Origin: Olavius algarvensis Delta 4 endosymbiont
GTDB lineage: Bacteria; Desulfobacterota; Desulfobacteria; Desulfobacterales; CAJINA01
NCBI GenBank assembly: GCA_905176665.1
Contig: CAJINA010000240.1
Span: forward strand, 62,001-126,000
Length of the DNA: 64,000 nt
Reading direction: 5' to 3'
In this document: piece by piece, positions 17,226-27,548 of the stretch
Numbering within the stretch: position 1 is the stretch's first letter
Layout of the letters: each line of letters opens with the position of its first letter
The notes under the pieces: model-generated
The model's database searches: none
Told to the model about the DNA's origin: nothing
Seen by the model: the letters and a program-made list of their open reading frames with translations, nothing else
Translations under genes and position numbers: made by a program

Positions 17226-20200
17226 ATGTATAACGCCCCTATTAGGAAAAAGGCAACCGCGCTTCTGGTGGCCATCCTGGCCTACAGCCTGATCTTTCCG
17301 GCTTACATCTTTGCCCTGCCCCAGGGTGGGCAGGTCGTGGCCGGCCAGGCGGATATTACCAATCCGTCGGCCGTGCAGATGCAGATCAATCAGGCCACCC
17401 AGAAAGCCATCATCAACTGGCAGCAGTTTTCCATTGCGGCTCCCGAAGCGGTGAATTTTACCCAGCCCAATGCAGCGGCCATCGCCCTGAAGCGGGTGGT
17501 GGGTGTCGATCCTTCCGTGATTTACGGCAGCCTGACCGCCAACGGTGGTGTTTGGGTAATCAACCCGGCCGGTATTCTGGTCGGCTCCACGGGTGTCATC
17601 AATGTCAACTCGTTCTTAGCCTCCACACTCAATATTGCCGATGAGGATTTCCTGGCCGGCAACTATACCTTTTCCCAGCAGTTGAACACCTCCCTTGCCT
17701 CCATTGTAAACCAGGGTACCATTTCCGCGGCTGCAGGCCAAAGCGTGTCACTCATCGCCCCCGGTATCGCGAACCAGGGAACCATTGTGGCCAGCCTGGG
17801 CAAAGTCAACCTGGGAGCCGGCGAGCAGGTGACCGTCAACTTTCAAGGCAACGAACTGATCAACTTCGCAGTCGACAAGAGCGTCCTGGGTGAAGTGCTC
17901 GGCCCGGACGGAGAACCTTTGGAAGACAGCATCCTCAACGAAGGCACCATCTCCGCCGAGGGTGGGGAAGTGGTTCTTAGCGCCAGAACAGCTTACGATG
18001 CAATTAAATCCGTTGTTAATAACAAAGGTGTAATCGAAGCGCAGACCGTCGAAAATAATAATGGTGTGATCCGCCTCCAAGGCAACGACCTGGGCATCGT
18101 CTACAACTCCGGCACCCTGGATGTCTCCGGCTTGGATGAGGGCGAGACTGGCGGTGAGGTGGAAGTAACCGGTGAAAAGACCGGACTAGTTCACTATTCG
18201 AAAATTAAAGCATCCGGCCGCAAGGGCGGCGGGAAGGTTTTTGTTGGCGGCGGTTTTCAGGGAAAGAATCCTTCAATTAAAAATGGCAAGATTACGTATG
18301 TTGGTAAAGATGCCATTATTGAAGCTGATGCCATTGATGAGGGTGATGGTGGCGAGGTTATTGTTTGGGCAGATGACACAACCAGGTTTTACGGCAATAT
18401 AAGTGCAACTGGAGGAATGTATACCGGTGATGGTGGATTTGCTGAAGTATCAGGCAAACGTGATCTGGACTTTTCCGGTCTGGTGAATCTGTCAGCACCG
18501 CAGGGCAACGGTGGTACGCTTTTATTGGATCCTCGCAATATAACTATTGCCACTACTGGGGAAGTCAATCTTTCAAGCTCGGGAGTAAATCCAGTAATAT
18601 TCGTAACTGATGATGTAGGTGATACCATTATTGACGATGATACGATTGTAGCCCAGTTAAATGCGGGTACCAGCGTTACAATCGGAACGACCAATACAGG
18701 TGGTGTCAACGATGGCGACATTATTGTTAATGCTGCTATTGATAGTGCTGCCACCGCGCTAGACATAACTACCTCCGATGTTACTCTTCTTTTGGATTCA
18801 TACGACGATATTTTCGTCAACCGGGATATCACGGGTATTTCTACAGCCGGCTTTAAGCTTAACGTGACCCTCACGGCAGCCAATAATACAGCTGAAGGAA
18901 CTGATGGAACTGATAATATAGTTATCGGCGCAGCGATTGATACTATTGGAGGTGATTTTACCATCAATGCTGCGGGAGATGTTTCCAGTACTGGAGCAGG
19001 AACAATCACGACTACAGCATCATCATTATCCAATGACAGCGTTGCTTCGGGAGCGGTTGACATCAATGTGAGCGGCACGGGTACGGTGAACCTGGCGGGC
19101 AATCTGGTCACGACGGGTGACGACAACAGTGGTGGGCTCGGCAGTGCTGGTGGTGCGGTAACGATTGACACGAACAACGGCACGATAGCGTTAGCGGACA
19201 TCACGACCAGTGGTGGTACGGGCACGGCTGCTGCGGGTGGCGCGGCGGGTACGCTCACGGTCACGACAGCGACAAACAATGTGATCACGCTCAATGGCAG
19301 CCCGTTGACGGCGGCGGGCGGCACGGGCACGAGCCAGGGTGCGGGCGCGACGATCAACTTTGATGATCCGGTGAGTTTGGCGACGGGTGGCGTGACGATC
19401 ACCACGGGCGCCACGGGTGGCGACATCACGTTTGATCAGACGTTAAACAGTGCGACCGCGCAGACCTTGGCGTTGACGTCGGGCACGGGCAACATTGTGT
19501 TCACGGGCACGGTGGGCAACAGCGACCCGTTGGATGCGGTGACGGTGAATGCGGCCAACGATGTAACGTTGGGCAACACGTTTGCGAGTGCAGGTTTTGA
19601 TCAGGCGGTCAGTGGTGCGGGCACGACGCTGGTCAGCGGTTTGTTGACGTCGACGGGTGCGGTGACGTTGGATGCTGCCACGGTTGATATAGACGGCGGT
19701 ATAGACACAACAACAGGGCCAGCCACAATTGATCTATTTGCTAGCAATGGAGTTTCTATTAGTGCAAATGTAACTTCCGGGGACACCACAAATATTAACG
19801 CAGATAATGATAATAATGGTACTGGTACATTATTAGTTGACAGCGCTGCTACAATTGACACTCAGAACAACACGCTGGATATTACTGCTGCCGAAATCAA
19901 TATTGATGCGGCGACATCGGTAACCAGCGGCGGTACGGCCATGACGATCACCGCGTCAAATGGAGTCGGGATAGGCTTAGGTGCCACGGACGTTGGTTTA
20001 CACATCTCTGACGCTGAACTTGGTAAGCTGACAGCAAGCAGCCTTGAGTTGATCACGACTGGTTCCGGCGACATGACGGTAGACAATGTGTCTAACGGTA
20101 ATTCTACCAATGTCAATGCCGTGACCTTGACTGCAGACGGCACGGTGACGTTTGCCAACAACGCTTCGACCTTTAATGATTCTTTGATTGCGAATGCCGA

Positions 20201-20750
20201 TGACGGCATTGCCGTAAATGTGGATGTTAACTCTACGACAGGCAATTTGGATTTTGACGGCGATGCCGACAATGCCAATGACGTTACCGACAGTATCGTT
20301 TTTACCGGCACCCGCACGCTGACAGCATCAGCCGGCAGTATTATTCTGGATGCTACCGGCGATAAGATCAGTTCAGCGGCTCTTAACCTCAATGCCGAGA
20401 CCGGCATCAACATCAACGACAATCTGACGTCTACCGGGATCCTGACTTTCGATGCGGATACCGGCGGTAACGGCGGTGATTTTGCCGTGGCCGATGGTGC
20501 TACCGTCAACTCCGGCAACAATGCCATTAACATAGATGCCACGGATTTTAACTTGAACACCAGTGGCAGCCTCAATAGCGGCAACGGTCTGCTTACCATT
20601 ACCCAGGCCCAGGCGGCCGGAACAATTGGACTTGGTACCGCAACCAAGACGATGTCCATCAGTGGGGCTGAATTCCAGAATATTACGACCACAGCGACCG
20701 GTGGGGTCTCGAGCTCGTGGCCGGCGGCGATATCACGGTATCCGGCCTGA
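17226..20750 (+). CDS. Giant filamentous-hemagglutinin-type adhesin (TpsA), N-terminal part before frameshift
   Basis: 1174 residues in this frame; the protein then continues in another frame. Residues 1-32 are a signal peptide (ALLVAILAYSLIFPAYIFAL). Residues 33-300 are the haemagglutination-activity TPS domain (NPSAVQMQINQ, INWQQFSI, NPAGILVGSTGVINVN), which TpsB recognises. The rest is beta-helix repeat rich in Gly, Thr, Asn and Ala. Base use is patchy: about 18,130-19,030 is AT-richer, and about 19,040-19,680 is GC-rich with almost all Thr as ACG. The last residues after about 20,706 (SSSWPAAISRYPA) are out-of-frame. Adding one G in the G run at 20703-20706 restores a product of about 3,239 residues. 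GGAGG lies at 17212-17216 before the ATG. Confidence 0.93.
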   Translation: MYNAPIRKKATALLVAILAYSLIFPAYIFALPQGGQVVAGQADITNPSAVQMQINQATQKAIINWQQFSIAAPEAVNFTQPNAAAIALKRVVGVDPSVIYGSLTANGGVWVINPAGILVGSTGVINVNSFLASTLNIADEDFLAGNYTFSQQLNTSLASIVNQGTISAAAGQSVSLIAPGIANQGTIVASLGKVNLGAGEQVTVNFQGNELINFAVDKSVLGEVLGPDGEPLEDSILNEGTISAEGGEVVLSARTAYDAIKSVVNNKGVIEAQTVENNNGVIRLQGNDLGIVYNSGTLDVSGLDEGETGGEVEVTGEKTGLVHYSKIKASGRKGGGKVFVGGGFQGKNPSIKNGKITYVGKDAIIEADAIDEGDGGEVIVWADDTTRFYGNISATGGMYTGDGGFAEVSGKRDLDFSGLVNLSAPQGNGGTLLLDPRNITIATTGEVNLSSSGVNPVIFVTDDVGDTIIDDDTIVAQLNAGTSVTIGTTNTGGVNDGDIIVNAAIDSAATALDITTSDVTLLLDSYDDIFVNRDITGISTAGFKLNVTLTAANNTAEGTDGTDNIVIGAAIDTIGGDFTINAAGDVSSTGAGTITTTASSLSNDSVASGAVDINVSGTGTVNLAGNLVTTGDDNSGGLGSAGGAVTIDTNNGTIALADITTSGGTGTAAAGGAAGTLTVTTATNNVITLNGSPLTAAGGTGTSQGAGATINFDDPVSLATGGVTITTGATGGDITFDQTLNSATAQTLALTSGTGNIVFTGTVGNSDPLDAVTVNAANDVTLGNTFASAGFDQAVSGAGTTLVSGLLTSTGAVTLDAATVDIDGGIDTTTGPATIDLFASNGVSISANVTSGDTTNINADNDNNGTGTLLVDSAATIDTQNNTLDITAAEINIDAATSVTSGGTAMTITASNGVGIGLGATDVGLHISDAELGKLTASSLELITTGSGDMTVDNVSNGNSTNVNAVTLTADGTVTFANNASTFNDSLIANADDGIAVNVDVNSTTGNLDFDGDADNANDVTDSIVFTGTRTLTASAGSIILDATGDKISSAALNLNAETGININDNLTSTGILTFDADTGGNGGDFAVADGATVNSGNNAINIDATDFNLNTSGSLNSGNGLLTITQAQAAGTIGLGTATKTMSISGAEFQNITTTATGGVSSSWPAAISRYPA

Positions 20751-23700
20751 CAGCAGCCAATAGTGCCAATGTCCTCGGAACCACAACCTTGGATTCTGTC
20801 GCAAACATTGAGTTTATCACCACCGCTTCTGAGTTCAGTGCGCCCTTGACCATCGAGGCCGATGCCAGTGTCACGGTTTCCGCGAATTTGACGGCCGATG
20901 GTGCCCTTGGTAGCACGGGCGTAGATTTTGACAATACCGGTGGTGTGATTACCACCAAGGGACAGGATATCCTCATTGATCACACCGGTCAGATAACGGC
21001 TGGCGCCAAGATTGATTCGGGGAACAACAACAACATCCTGGGCGGCAATATCACCCTGGATGCCGACAGCGGCCTGATTGTGGATGCCATCCTCACGACC
21101 GTTGGCGGCGGCGGCGGCGGTGGTACAGTGAACTTCACCAGCGGTGGGATAACCTTGAATGTGGCGCCCACACTGGGGCAGGGGGATGTGAACCTGGGCG
21201 GCGGTGGCGCCGACACCACGATCAACGCGGCCATATCAACGTTTGGTTCCATATCAATCACCGCTTCGCGTGACATCACCATCAACCAACTGATCCAGAC
21301 AACCGGGACCACATCGGATATCAGCATTATTGCCAACAGTGATAATTCTGCTGGGACTGATGCGGGCGGCGTTTACATCAGTGCTGCGGGCCAGTTGGAT
21401 TCTGGTCAGAATGTCACCGTCACCGGTTCGGATTATTTTGGTACCGCCGGCACACGTGACAGTATTATCATAGATGCGGACGGGGCCAACAACCAGATCC
21501 AGGCCGATGGAAATATTACCTTGAATACTCAAGCCGCCACAGTTACAGATGAAGACATCATCGTGGCCGGCAATATCGAATCGCAATCGATTGCCGGCGC
21601 TATTGACATCAATGCTGCCGACGCCATTATTATCGGAACGGGTGTGCCAACAACCAATCTGACCACCGGCGGCGGTAACATCACATTCCAGGATGATGTG
21701 ATAGTCAGCGGCGACACGCAAGTTGTCACCGGGGCGGGGACCGGGGATATCGCTTTTAACGCAGCCGTTGATCTGGATGGAAACGACCTGACCCTGAATG
21801 CCGGGTTTGCAGGCGACATCACCATTACCGGTGACGTGAGCGACACCAGTACGGGCGGGAATCTGTTTGCCACCAATGCCGATGAACACTCCTACACAGC
21901 CCTAACCTTAAACTCACTGACCATCTCCAATGCTCAGACCAGTGTTACCCTGGGTGGAGACATTGCCGCCGCGGCAACCGGCGATATCACCGTTAACACC
22001 ACCGGATGGATCCGGCAGGACGGCGACATTGTCAGTGGCCGCAATGTAAATTACGACTCTGGTGCCGCCATCATCCCGGCCACCACGAGTTCGCTGCTCA
22101 TCAGTGCCAACAATCCGATTACAGTATCGGGAACCGTGGATATCGATAGTTTCGGGCTTACTACCATTGAATCGGGTAGCAAGATCACCGCCGGCGGCGC
22201 AGTCACCTTCGCAGCCAACAAAAGCGGTCTGCTGACGACCTCTAGCGGCATTGAAACAAGTAGTGACAATATCACCTTTACCAAAGCGGTTACCCTGGGG
22301 GCGGATGCTCTGATTGATACCGGTGCCGCCGGTGCCGGCGATATAACCTTCAACGAAAATGTCCTGGGGGATTTCCGCCTGACAGTCGCGGCCGGGACCG
22401 GCAACATCGATTTCTTGGACACCGTTGGTGATACGACTGCTTTGAGCGGTTTACTCGTGACCTCGGGGGCGACCCTTGATTTTACCGATACGGTGGAAAT
22501 AGATGATCAGGGCCTTGACGTTACCGCAGGGACCGTGACCTTTGCGGACGACGTCACTTCGACCAATGGCGGATCCGTGACGATCACCAATGCCGGTCTG
22601 CTCGATATTGCTCCCGGTGCGGATATGAACCTGGATGGCCTTTTCCTCCAGGATGGGGCGGGTTCCATCCAGACAGCGGGTAATATCACCACCAATGCTG
22701 CCAATTTAACGTTTACCCAAGATGTGACCCTGACAGATGGCGCCACGGTCGTATTCAGTACCGGGGCGGCAACGGGTGGTAATATTGCCCTGAATGATAC
22801 CGTTTCGGGGACTTCTTCTGAGAACCTGACCCTGATATCGGGATCGGGGACCACTATCGTAACAGGGGAAGTGGGTGCCGGAAATCAGATCGACACTTTG
22901 ACTCTGCAAGCCAATAATGCCGGTGCTACCGGTGCAGTTACTTTTAACGGTGATGTGACAGCGTCAACATTAACAACCTTTGCAAGAGGTTACTCGGTGG
23001 CGCTAAATGAAGATGCCGACATCACCAATGATACCAACTTTCTGAATACGAACGGGGTAACCCTTGGTGATGGCACCGACGACTTGCTGACCTTTACGGG
23101 CGGCCTGGGGGCTGTTGCCGGCACGATCTCGACAGCCGGAACGATTCAGACGACCAACACCCAGATGGATTTAGGGGCAACCACTCTGACGGCTGATACA
23201 ACCCTGCGCAGCGGGACGGCTGCCATCAATGTGGCTTCTGCTGATGATGGTCTGGGGGACTTTGACCTGCGTCTCGGCAGCGTGACGCAGACCGGCGCGA
23301 TCACGGTCAGCGGCAACACCACGGTCGATACCTTGAACACTTTTGCCAGTGCCTACAACGTCTCTTTAAGCGGCGCGGCCAACACCATTACCACCGATAC
23401 CACCTTCGCGAATACCGGCAGCGTGTCGCTCGGACAGGCCGGCGGCACGACCACTTTTACCGGTGGTCTGGACACAACCGCTGCCTTGAGCGGCACCAAT
23501 GTTGCCGGGATCGTGGAAACGACCAATACGGATATGGATCTGGGGGCAACCACGCTGACAGCCGCGGCGACCTTGCGCAGTGGATCTGCGGCGATTATTG
23601 CTGCCTCGGTCACCGATGGGGCCAGCAGCTTCGCCCTGAGCCTTGGTGACGGCAGGCAGTCCGGTGCGATCACGGTTAGTGGCAGCACCACCGTGGATAC

Positions 23701-26700
23701 CCTGACAACGTTTGCCAGTGCTTACGATATTGCCTTGAACGGCGCGGCCAACACCGTTACGACCGACACCACCTTCCTCAACACCGGCAGCGTGTCACTC
23801 GGACAGGCGGGTGGTTCGACTTCCTTTACCGGTGGCCTGGCTACGACTGCGGCAGTTGGCGGCACCAATATTGCCGGTATCGTGGAAACGACGAACAGCC
23901 AGATAGATCTGGGGGCGACCACCTTGACAGCGGCCTCAACTCTGCGCAGCGGTTCAGGAGCGATCAATGTGGCGACTGCCACTGACGGCGCAAGTAGCTT
24001 CGCGTTGAGCCTGGGCAGTGGCAGCCAGACGGGCGCCGTTACCTTTACCGGAGACGTGACCACCAATGCGCTGAACACCTTCTCCAGCGCTTATGCCATA
24101 ACGCTGCAGGGAGCGAGCAATACCATTGATCAGAATACCAGCTTCTTAAACACCGGGCTTACTGCCCTCGGTAACGATGCAACCGACAGCAGTACCTTTA
24201 CGGGCGGGTTGGATGCCGTAACAGCCGGGGGCGTCAGTATGGCCGGTACGGTTGCCACGACCAACACACAGATAGACCTCGGTGCGGTGACCCTCACCCG
24301 CAATGCGACCTTAAAAAGCGGTAGCGGGTCTATCAACGTTGCTTCTGTGACGGACGGCGGCGGCAATTATACCCTCACCTTGCATGAGGACAATGGCAGT
24401 TCGACCGGGGCGGTAACGTTTGCGGGCAACGTAACGCTTGAAGACCTGATTACATTTGATGAGGCCCATGCGGTAGCCCTCCAGGGGGCCGTCAATACGA
24501 TCGACCAGGATACCGGTTTTCTCAATACGGGCTTGACCACTATAGGAAACGATGCCACCGACAGCAGCACGTTTGCCGGTGGACTGGATGCGGTGACCGC
24601 GGGTGGGGTGAGTATCGCCGGCACAGTCAACACCACCAATACCCGGATGGACCTGGGCGCCGTTACGCTGACAGGGCACACGACGCTTGATGCCGGGACC
24701 GGTGTGAATGCCGAAATCGATCTTGCCGGCGGCGTCAGTGGCGGGGCCTTCAATTTGACCCTCGATGCAGGCAACCAGGTAACACAATCAGCTGCTGTCA
24801 CGGTTTCCGGGCTTGAACTGCTGGGATCGGCCGAATATATCTTGACCCAACCCGGCAATAATATTGATACCCTCGCCGCGAATGTGACAAACGATATTAG
24901 TTTTACCGAGACCAATGGTTTTGAGATTGGAACCGTGAATGCAACATCTGGTCTCAATGCCACGGTAAATGAGATCGTGTTGAGTAGCGGGGGAGCAGTG
25001 AGCCAAACACAAGATATCACCGCCGCAGGTTTGGCGCTGACAGGTGCCGGCGCCTATACGCTTACCAACGGCAGCAATGATATTGATACGCTGGCTGTAA
25101 ACGCAGGTGGCGCCACAAGTTTTACCGATACGGATGATGTAACGATTGGAACTGTCGGTGCTACTGTCGGTGTTACCACCTCAAATGATGATGTGACCCT
25201 GCAAACAGGCACTACATTGGATATCAACTCTGCGGTCAGTATCGGCGCAGGGAATCTGGTGTTAAATAGTGGTGGGGCTACCAACCAGACCGCGTCTATC
25301 ACAGCTGCCGGACTCGCTTTGACTGGCAACGGGCCGTATGACCTGAGCAACAGTGCGAATGCGGTGGTCACGCTGGCTGCCAATACCGGCAATACCATTA
25401 GTTATCGTGATAGCGACAGCCTGTTGATCGGGTCCATTAGCGGCACGACCGGTATTACCACTACCAATGACAACGTGAGCATTCAGACCGGTCCTACAAG
25501 TCACAATCTGGGTATCAATGGGGCCGTGAGTCTGGGCGCCGCCAATCTTACGCTGACTGCTACCGGCGCTGTAACCCAGTCTGCCCCCATCGGGGCCAGT
25601 GGTTTGGAACTTTTAGGCTCCGGCGCCTACACGCTGAACAATGCTTCCAATGACGTTACGACTTTGGCAGGTTCAACTACGAACACGATATCCTATACGG
25701 ATGTTAACAACCTTATTGTCGGAACTGTGAATACGACCGGGCTTACCGCAACAGCTGCCATCTCTCTGGCCGCCGGTGGGGGCGTTGCGGTTACCGACAA
25801 TCTGTCGGCAGGGGCTACCAACAACGTTACGCTGAATGCCCAGGGCGGCGCAATCACCGGGGCCGGCACAATAATTGCCAACCTTTTGACATTGGATGCC
25901 GCCGGCGCTATTACTTCGAATACGACGGTGTCCAACCTGAATGCCAGTACCACTGCCGCCGGTGCCATAGGCATCACTGAGACCGACGCCCTTGTTCTCA
26001 ATGATGTGGATACAGCCAGCGGTGCTATCACCGTGAACGCAGGTGGCGCCATTACTGCCACGGATGTAGCTTCCCTGGCAGACAGTGATGCCAACGATAT
26101 CACGATTACCAGTACCGGCGCCGGCATCGCCGCCGGAACAATCAACGCCGGCACCCTGGGTGATGTCACATTGAGTGCTCAAGCTGCCATAACGGATGCG
26201 GCCGGAAAAATTACCGCAGACCATCTTTTGGCGGATGCGGCCGGCGCGATGACGCTGGATACAACCGTCAATACCATCAATGCCAGCACGAGCGCGGCGG
26301 GGGGCATGCAAATAACTGAGACAAATGATGTAGATTTGACGGATGTCGACACAAACTCCGGTCCAATTAATGCGCTTGTGGGCGGAGCATTGACTGCTAC
26401 GGACGTCCAGGCTGCCGGCGGTTCCATTAATCTCAACGCCAGCAGTATGACCCTGACAACTGTTTCCGCACCGGGCAATCCTGTCAATCTCGCTGCCGGA
26501 GGCGCTGTCAATGCGGGCACCTTTACCGGGAGCACCGGTACGGTTACCTCCGGGACTATCGGGTTGACCCAACAGACCACGGCCAACGTGAGCAACCTCT
26601 TTCTGAATCTGTCTTCAGAGGTTAGCGGACGCTCGGGTGAAGTTCAATCCGGAGCTGCGCTGTTGGCGGCAGGCCGTCCGCCGGACGGCAATATTCAGTC

Positions 26701-26944
26701 TGTTGGTACAGTGACGATTGATCCCTTTACCCCTTATCTTGCCAGCATAGTCGACGTAGACATCTCAGCTATTCTAGCATCACTGGCGACCCTTTCCAGC
26801 GCGCAACAGCAACTCGAAACTTTGCTGGATGCGACCACTGCTTCAGAATTTTTTATGTCACCACCTTTGGAAATTTATATAGATATGGATGAGAAGAGCG
26901 AGTTCGATGAATCGGTTGAGGATTCACTTGACGATGATTTTTAA
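20717..26944 (+). CDS. TpsA adhesin, C-terminal part after frameshift
   Basis: 2075 residues counted from an internal codon; this is not an independent gene, since no ribosome site precedes it and the sequence continues the beta-helix of the preceding part without a break (GGLELVAGGDITVSGL once a G is added). Composition is Thr/Gly/Ala/Asn with very few aromatic residues and almost no Cys. Five 123-residue repeats lie at about 22,928-24,700, followed by shorter 50-80 residue modules with 'AAGLALTGAG' and 'NDIDTLA' words. It ends in a strongly acidic tail (DESVEDSLDDDF). No C-terminal anchor or toxin domain is seen. Expected to be a surface or released adhesin exported by the upstream TpsB. 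Confidence 0.88.
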   Translation: MAGGDITVSGLTAANSANVLGTTTLDSVANIEFITTASEFSAPLTIEADASVTVSANLTADGALGSTGVDFDNTGGVITTKGQDILIDHTGQITAGAKIDSGNNNNILGGNITLDADSGLIVDAILTTVGGGGGGGTVNFTSGGITLNVAPTLGQGDVNLGGGGADTTINAAISTFGSISITASRDITINQLIQTTGTTSDISIIANSDNSAGTDAGGVYISAAGQLDSGQNVTVTGSDYFGTAGTRDSIIIDADGANNQIQADGNITLNTQAATVTDEDIIVAGNIESQSIAGAIDINAADAIIIGTGVPTTNLTTGGGNITFQDDVIVSGDTQVVTGAGTGDIAFNAAVDLDGNDLTLNAGFAGDITITGDVSDTSTGGNLFATNADEHSYTALTLNSLTISNAQTSVTLGGDIAAAATGDITVNTTGWIRQDGDIVSGRNVNYDSGAAIIPATTSSLLISANNPITVSGTVDIDSFGLTTIESGSKITAGGAVTFAANKSGLLTTSSGIETSSDNITFTKAVTLGADALIDTGAAGAGDITFNENVLGDFRLTVAAGTGNIDFLDTVGDTTALSGLLVTSGATLDFTDTVEIDDQGLDVTAGTVTFADDVTSTNGGSVTITNAGLLDIAPGADMNLDGLFLQDGAGSIQTAGNITTNAANLTFTQDVTLTDGATVVFSTGAATGGNIALNDTVSGTSSENLTLISGSGTTIVTGEVGAGNQIDTLTLQANNAGATGAVTFNGDVTASTLTTFARGYSVALNEDADITNDTNFLNTNGVTLGDGTDDLLTFTGGLGAVAGTISTAGTIQTTNTQMDLGATTLTADTTLRSGTAAINVASADDGLGDFDLRLGSVTQTGAITVSGNTTVDTLNTFASAYNVSLSGAANTITTDTTFANTGSVSLGQAGGTTTFTGGLDTTAALSGTNVAGIVETTNTDMDLGATTLTAAATLRSGSAAIIAASVTDGASSFALSLGDGRQSGAITVSGSTTVDTLTTFASAYDIALNGAANTVTTDTTFLNTGSVSLGQAGGSTSFTGGLATTAAVGGTNIAGIVETTNSQIDLGATTLTAASTLRSGSGAINVATATDGASSFALSLGSGSQTGAVTFTGDVTTNALNTFSSAYAITLQGASNTIDQNTSFLNTGLTALGNDATDSSTFTGGLDAVTAGGVSMAGTVATTNTQIDLGAVTLTRNATLKSGSGSINVASVTDGGGNYTLTLHEDNGSSTGAVTFAGNVTLEDLITFDEAHAVALQGAVNTIDQDTGFLNTGLTTIGNDATDSSTFAGGLDAVTAGGVSIAGTVNTTNTRMDLGAVTLTGHTTLDAGTGVNAEIDLAGGVSGGAFNLTLDAGNQVTQSAAVTVSGLELLGSAEYILTQPGNNIDTLAANVTNDISFTETNGFEIGTVNATSGLNATVNEIVLSSGGAVSQTQDITAAGLALTGAGAYTLTNGSNDIDTLAVNAGGATSFTDTDDVTIGTVGATVGVTTSNDDVTLQTGTTLDINSAVSIGAGNLVLNSGGATNQTASITAAGLALTGNGPYDLSNSANAVVTLAANTGNTISYRDSDSLLIGSISGTTGITTTNDNVSIQTGPTSHNLGINGAVSLGAANLTLTATGAVTQSAPIGASGLELLGSGAYTLNNASNDVTTLAGSTTNTISYTDVNNLIVGTVNTTGLTATAAISLAAGGGVAVTDNLSAGATNNVTLNAQGGAITGAGTIIANLLTLDAAGAITSNTTVSNLNASTTAAGAIGITETDALVLNDVDTASGAITVNAGGAITATDVASLADSDANDITITSTGAGIAAGTINAGTLGDVTLSAQAAITDAAGKITADHLLADAAGAMTLDTTVNTINASTSAAGGMQITETNDVDLTDVDTNSGPINALVGGALTATDVQAAGGSINLNASSMTLTTVSAPGNPVNLAAGGAVNAGTFTGSTGTVTSGTIGLTQQTTANVSNLFLNLSSEVSGRSGEVQSGAALLAAGRPPDGNIQSVGTVTIDPFTPYLASIVDVDISAILASLATLSSAQQQLETLLDATTASEFFMSPPLEIYIDMDEKSEFDESVEDSLDDDF
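22928..24700 (+). repeat. Five tandem 369-bp (123-residue) repeats inside tpsA
   Basis: The marker TTN-x-x-[IM]-DLGA-[TV]-TLT recurs with its first Thr codon at 23150, 23519, 23888, 24257 and 24632, that is, exact 369-bp steps and one of 375. Each unit begins [TS]GA[IV]TF/V-x-G and contains 'FLNTG' and 'FTGGL'. Neighbouring units differ mainly at silent or conservative positions, which suggests duplication followed by drift. Confidence 0.9.
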
Positions 26945-26980
26945 ATAGACGTAACCTACAGTTTGGAGGAAAGGATCAAA

Positions 26981-27498
26981 ATGAAGAACCTAATGCGGGT
27001 AATTACGATCTGTTCTCTTTTTATTTTTCTCTCTGGTTCACTCACTTTTGCCGCAAATAACAAGGTGGGGTTCATTAATCTGCAGCGCTTGGTCAACGAA
27101 TCCAAGATGGGGAAATCCGCCCGGGAAGACATTTTGAAACTTCGCCGGCAAAAGGAGAGGGCGGTCACAGTCCAGCAGAATAAGATCAATCGACTGAGAG
27201 ACGAACTCAATACAAAGGCGGCCTCTCCATGTCCGCCTCTGAAAAACAAGACAAGGTCGAGGCTCTCAAGAAGCTTTACAAGGACTTCCAGCGTATGGTT
27301 GCGGATGCCAAGGAGGATATCAGCCGTGAAGACCGGGAATTGGTGGCCCTGATCTTGAAGAAAGCGGACGGCGTGCTTAAAAAGATCGCCAAGAAAAAGA
27401 AATATTCCATTATCCTCAAGGATCCCAATGCCATCGGCTACCTGGACCCGGATGTGGATATTACCGATTTGGTTCTGAAGGAGCTCAATAAGAAATAG
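26981..27498 (+). pseudogene. Skp/OmpH-type periplasmic chaperone, single frameshift
   Basis: ATG 26981 follows TTGGAGGAAAGG. The first part encodes a signal peptide (VITICSLFIFLSGSLTFA) and the OmpH start KVGFINLQRLVNESKMG with a charged coiled coil. At about 27217 the frame breaks. The second part (from 27229) continues MSASEKQDKVEALKKLYKDF and ends ITDLVLKELNKK, the normal Skp C-terminus. Adding one G to the GG at 27217-27218 gives TKGGLSMSASEK and one product of 172 residues, a normal Skp length. Skp carries unfolded outer-membrane proteins through the periplasm. Its place 36 nt after tpsA suggests a dedicated chaperone for this TPS system. The break may be a sequencing error. Confidence 0.82.
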
Positions 27499-27548
27499 AG
27501 CCTTTAATCGCTCACAGGGCAAGCAGAGTAAACGGAGAAGGACAAGAA

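Noticed and set aside
18389-19429. Long minus-strand open frame (346 aa) within tpsA, with similar ones at 19862-20983, 24367-25020 and 25673-26572
   Set aside because: Shadows of the repetitive Thr/Gly/Ala coding strand; no start signals, Val/Pro/Ser-rich nonsense composition.
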